8,383 bases of DNA from Lysobacteraceae bacterium (GTDB lineage: Bacteria > Pseudomonadota > Gammaproteobacteria > Xanthomonadales > Xanthomonadaceae). Where the stretch lies: the NCBI GenBank assembly GCA_003449195.1, contig DMID01000140.1, forward strand, positions 4,948 through 13,330. The letters run 5' to 3'. This document shows, in pieces, positions 6,020-8,383 of the stretch. Position 1 is the first letter of the stretch; every line of letters begins with the position of its first letter. Position numbers and translations under genes: made by a program. The notes beneath the pieces were generated by a model. The model saw nothing but the letters and a program-made list of their open reading frames with translations. It did not search any database and was not told where the DNA came from.

Positions 6020-6355
6020 TCAGTCGCGGTCGTCGCGGGTCCACACGCCGGTGTCGTCACGGCGCACGGGAAAGACGGGGACGGGCGAATAGGCCGGCGG
6101 ACACAGCGGCTTGCCGTCGCGGATGTCGAAGCGGGCACCGTGCAGCAGGCATTCGATGCTGCCTTCGACGGCATCGAATGCGCCGGAGGACAGCTCGAAG
6201 TCCGCATGGCTGCAGCGGTCTTCCAGCGCGTACAGGTCGCCGTCCCGGTTGAGCACGAGGATCGGCGTGCCGGTGACCTCGTCGAACACGGTTTTGGTTT
6301 CGCCGGGCAGCAGCTCGGCGCTTGCGCAGACGAAGGTCCAAGCATCCGTGCTCAT
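6020..6355 (-). CDS. Rieske-type [2Fe-2S] ferredoxin-like protein
   Basis: This is a 111-residue single-domain Rieske protein. The two cluster-binding motifs are C48-S-H50 and C69-L-L-H72, that is C-x-H and C-x-x-H separated by 18 residues. They hold a [2Fe-2S] cluster with two Cys and two His ligands. The size and spacing resemble the ferredoxin subunits of non-heme iron oxygenases and NirD-like small proteins. No oxygenase or nitrite reductase gene is visible here, so the electron partner is unknown. Its place at the end of the suf operon suggests a housekeeping redox role or a client of the SUF machinery; that is inference. The ATG at 6355 overlaps the GNAT stop (ATGA), and a GGTGG lies about 7 bases upstream, so I chose this start over a longer in-frame extension. 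No signal peptide is visible. Confidence 0.9.
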   Translation of the reverse strand: MSTDAWTFVCASAELLPGETKTVFDEVTGTPILVLNRDGDLYALEDRCSHADFELSSGAFDAVEGSIECLLHGARFDIRDGKPLCPPAYSPVPVFPVRRDDTGVWTRDDRD

Positions 6356-6906
6356 GCCGCGGCCACCGGTTGCGACAGGGGCTTTTCCAGCACTTCGAAA
6401 CGGATGTCCTCGCGCAGCGGGATGCCGAAGCGCGCGTCGCCGTACGGGAACGGCTTCTTGATGCCGGTGCGGCGGTAGCCGCGGCGTTGGTAATAGGCGA
6501 TGAGTTCGTCGCGGAGGTCGATCACGGTCATGCGCATCAAGGTCTGCCGCCAATCGTCGCGGGCAATGCGTTCGGCTTCGGCCATGACCTGCCGGCCGAT
6601 GCCGCTGCCTTGCAGCTCCGGGCGTACCGCGAACATGCCGAAATACCCGGCGCCGTCGTCGACGGCGACATGGGCACAGGCCAGCAATCCGCCGGCGGGG
6701 GATTCGGCGAGCAGCACCTGGCTCAACGGGCGCAGCAGGTCCTGCCTGAGCAGATCCACATCCACGCGCGGGCCGTCGAGCAGATCGGCCTCGGTGGTCC
6801 AGCCCGCGCGGCTGGCATCGCCTCGGTAGGCCGACGTGACGAGGGACACGATGGCAGGGATGTCGTTTTCGGACGCGGTGCGGAACGCGACGGTCGTGGT
6901 GTTCAT
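6352..6906 (-). CDS. GNAT-family N-acetyltransferase
   Basis: This 184-residue protein has the Gcn5-related acetyltransferase fold and should transfer an acetyl group from acetyl-CoA to an unknown amine. The acetyl-CoA pyrophosphate-binding loop (motif A) is clear at residues 94-104, VRPELQGSGIG, after the strand GYFGMFAV. Motif B is visible at about 131-148, ELIAYYQRRGYRRTG, the common arrangement near the GNAT C-terminal region. No signal peptide or membrane segment is visible, so it is probably cytoplasmic. It lies 62 bases after sufS, and its stop codon overlaps the start of the Rieske gene by 4 bases, so it is probably co-transcribed with the suf genes. Nothing in the sequence identifies its substrate. 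No clear Shine-Dalgarno sequence precedes the ATG, but no other start fits better. Confidence 0.88.
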   Translation of the reverse strand: MNTTTVAFRTASENDIPAIVSLVTSAYRGDASRAGWTTEADLLDGPRVDVDLLRQDLLRPLSQVLLAESPAGGLLACAHVAVDDGAGYFGMFAVRPELQGSGIGRQVMAEAERIARDDWRQTLMRMTVIDLRDELIAYYQRRGYRRTGIKKPFPYGDARFGIPLREDIRFEVLEKPLSQPVAAA

Positions 6907-6923
6907 ATCGTCATTCTAAGCCT

Positions 6924-6954
6924 GCAAACCGGCACGGGGCCGGCACGGCTTTGC
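6924..6954 (-). repeat. Imperfect inverted repeat with internal direct repeat between sufS and the GNAT gene
   Basis: The 62-base gap after sufS contains outer arms GCAAA (6924-6928) and TTTGC (6950-6954) that pair, extended inward by CCG/CGG with one bulged base. Inside are two copies of CCGGCACGG (6929-6937 and 6940-6948) spaced 11 bases apart. On the transcribed strand no T tract follows, so this is not a canonical intrinsic terminator. It may be a weak attenuating hairpin or chance in GC-rich DNA. Confidence 0.3.
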
Positions 6955-6968
6955 GCATGCCGGTCGGG

Positions 6969-8219
6969 TCAGCCCAGCAGCCGGCGGACCTTGATGAGTG
7001 CGGCCACGAAGCGTTCGATTTCCTCGTGCGTGTTGTAGAACGCGAGCGAAGCCCGGCACGTGGCGCCGACGCCGTAATACTGCAGCAGCGGGTGCGCGCA
7101 GTGCTGGCCCGAGCGCACGGCCACGCCTTCCAGATCGAGCAGGGTGGCCAGATCGTGCGCATGCGCGCCTTCGACGAGGAAGGACACCACGGCCGCCTTG
7201 TCCGGCGCATTGCCGAAAATGCGCAGGCCGTCGATGCGCCGCAGCTCCTCGGTGAAGTGCGCAAGCAGCTCGGCTTCGCGGGCTTCGATGCGCTCCAGCC
7301 CGATGCCTTGCAGGTAGTCGACGGCGGTGCCCAGGCCGACGAAGCCGGCGATGTTGGGCGTGCCGGCCTCGAATTTGTGTGGCGGGTCGTTGAACACGGT
7401 GCCGTCGAAGCTGACTTCCTTGATCATTTCGCCGCCACCGAGGAAGGGCGGCATGTCAAGCAGGTGCTCGCGCCGTGCCCAGAGTGCGCCGGTGCCGGTG
7501 GGGCCACACATCTTGTGGCCGGTGACGGCATAGAAATCGCAGCCGATGGCGGGGATGTCGATGCGCCGGTGCGGTGCGGCCTGCGAGCCGTCCACCACGG
7601 TGACGATGCCGCGCTTGCGCGCCTCGCGACAGATCTCTCGTACCGGATTGACCGTGCCGAGCACGTTGGACACATGCGTGACCGCCAGCAGTTTCACCTC
7701 CGGGGTCATTGCCCGGTACAGCGCGTCGAGGTCGAGCGTGCCTTCCGGGGTGATCTCGGCCACGCGGATCGTAGCGCCGGTGCGCTGGGCCACCAGTTGC
7801 CACGGCACGAGGTTGGCGTGGTGCTCCATGCGCGAGACCAGCATCACGTCGCCGGGCTTCAGGTTCGGCAGTGCCCACGAGTAGGCGACCAGATTGATGG
7901 CGAAGGTGGTACCGCTGCACAGCACCACTTCGTCGGCCGGCACGTTGCACAGTTTTGCCAGCGTCGAGCGCGAGCCTTCGTAGGCCTCGGTGGCCTCGGT
8001 GCCCAGCGCATGCACTGCGCGGCTGACGTTGGCATTGTGGCGGCGGTAGAAATCGTCGACGGCCTCGATCACCGCCTGCGGCTTCTGCGCGGTGTTGGCG
8101 TTGTCGAAATAGACCAGTGGCTTGCCGTTGACCGTGCGTTCGAGGATGGGGAAGTCGGCACGGACGTCGGCCCAGTCGCGCATCGGAGCGGTCGAGGTGT
8201 GGGTAGCTGGCGCGTTCAT
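6969..8219 (-). CDS. sufS: SufS, group II cysteine desulfurase
   Basis: This is a complete 416-residue, PLP-dependent class V aminotransferase-fold enzyme. It takes sulfur from L-cysteine as a persulfide and releases alanine, supplying sulfur to the SUF scaffold in the cytoplasm. The visible active-site residues are H133 in EHHANL, D210 and Q213 in VVDGSQAAPH, the PLP-binding K236 in GHKMCGPTG, the persulfide-forming C374 in RSGQHCAHP, and R389 in CRAS. The short loop around C374 fits the SufS-type group II enzymes. The length is normal for the family. The N-terminal motif reads FDNANTAQKP where many homologues have DNAATTQKP; I associate this variant with xanthomonad SufS. The start is well supported, because the ATG overlaps the sufD stop and a GGGGA lies about 6 bases upstream. 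No SufE or SufU partner is visible here. Confidence 0.97.
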   Translation of the reverse strand: MNAPATHTSTAPMRDWADVRADFPILERTVNGKPLVYFDNANTAQKPQAVIEAVDDFYRRHNANVSRAVHALGTEATEAYEGSRSTLAKLCNVPADEVVLCSGTTFAINLVAYSWALPNLKPGDVMLVSRMEHHANLVPWQLVAQRTGATIRVAEITPEGTLDLDALYRAMTPEVKLLAVTHVSNVLGTVNPVREICREARKRGIVTVVDGSQAAPHRRIDIPAIGCDFYAVTGHKMCGPTGTGALWARREHLLDMPPFLGGGEMIKEVSFDGTVFNDPPHKFEAGTPNIAGFVGLGTAVDYLQGIGLERIEAREAELLAHFTEELRRIDGLRIFGNAPDKAAVVSFLVEGAHAHDLATLLDLEGVAVRSGQHCAHPLLQYYGVGATCRASLAFYNTHEEIERFVAALIKVRRLLG

Positions 8220-8383
8220 TGCGCGTCCCCGTCCAGCGCCATCGTCGCGTCCAGTGCGCGTGTCAGCACGGCTTGCAGGGCCACGTCGCCGATGCCGCGC
8301 AAGGGCTCGTGGCAGAACGCGGCGGTGAGCATGCGCCGGGCCTGCGGCTCGGGGATGCCGCGCGAGCGCAGGTAGAACAGCGC
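8216..8383 (-). CDS. sufD: SufD, Fe-S cluster assembly scaffold subunit (C-terminal end only)
   Basis: The gene enters from the right edge, and only its last 55 residues plus a TGA stop are visible. The fragment begins ALFYLRSRGI and continues with an alanine-rich helix (residues about 14-24, ARRMLTAAFC). This is the conserved C-terminal end of the SufB/SufD family. SufD pairs with SufB and SufC to form the scaffold on which Fe-S clusters are built in the cytoplasm. SufB ends in a similar way. I prefer SufD because the fragment sits directly upstream of sufS, as in the usual sufBCDS order. Its stop codon overlaps the sufS start by 4 bases (ATGA), which implies translational coupling. The family assignment is secure; the choice of SufD over SufB is inferred from context. 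Confidence 0.85.
   Translation of the reverse strand, partial: ALFYLRSRGIPEPQARRMLTAAFCHEPLRGIGDVALQAVLTRALDATMALDGDAQ

Noticed and set aside
6924..6954. A Rho-independent terminator after sufS
   Set aside because: The stem is interrupted by a bulge and no T tract follows on the transcribed strand, so I list it only as a repeat.
6951..8375. A 474-codon open frame on the plus strand opposite sufS
   Set aside because: sufS on the other strand has every catalytic residue. The plus-strand translation shows no family motif and crosses the sufD/sufS overlap.

Overview
All genes lie on the minus strand, so the biological reading order runs from the right edge of the window to the left. The DNA is GC-rich, with tightly packed genes and several 4-base ATGA stop/start overlaps. 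The gene order and the protein sequences suggest a gammaproteobacterium of the Xanthomonadales/Lysobacterales (Xanthomonas, Stenotrophomonas, Rhodanobacter or Dyella type). The SufS motif FDNANTAQKP and the fiu/piuC plus PepSY/DUF2271/DUF4198/apbE arrangement point the same way. The taxonomic call is inference, made without a database search.

Region 1 (8383 to about 6020) is the tail of a SUF iron-sulfur cluster assembly operon. It holds the last 55 residues of SufD, a complete SufS cysteine desulfurase, a GNAT acetyltransferase, and a small Rieske-type [2Fe-2S] protein. The sufD/sufS and GNAT/Rieske pairs each overlap by 4 bases.

Region 2 (about 5985 to 2783) is an iron-uptake transcription unit. 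A sigma70-like promoter carrying a Fur-type operator (5957-5985) precedes a Fiu-type catecholate siderophore receptor. A strong stem-loop follows the receptor stop codon, and then comes the PKHD-type dioxygenase PiuC/YbiX.

Region 3 (2720 to 1, running off the left edge) is a second Fur-type unit. Its promoter (2687-2720) carries an 11-bp-arm perfect palindrome overlapping the -35 box. It drives a PepSY-associated membrane protein, a periplasmic DUF2271 protein, a periplasmic DUF4198 protein, and an ApbE FAD:protein FMN transferase whose C-terminal half lies outside the window.

The genes can be read as one iron economy. The Fiu-type receptor brings ferric catechol compounds into the periplasm. 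The region 3 proteins look like an uncharacterised extracytosolic redox device that could reduce the iron and release it, and SUF uses iron for cluster assembly. The most interesting point is that DUF2271 carries a D-x-x-T-G-x-T motif resembling the ApbE flavinylation site. The PepSY-type protein also has histidines at both ends of its first two membrane helices, placed as bis-heme ligands would be. Together these suggest an electron path from the membrane to a covalently flavinylated periplasmic protein, switched on by iron starvation. I see no tRNA, rRNA, CRISPR array, insertion sequence or prophage gene.
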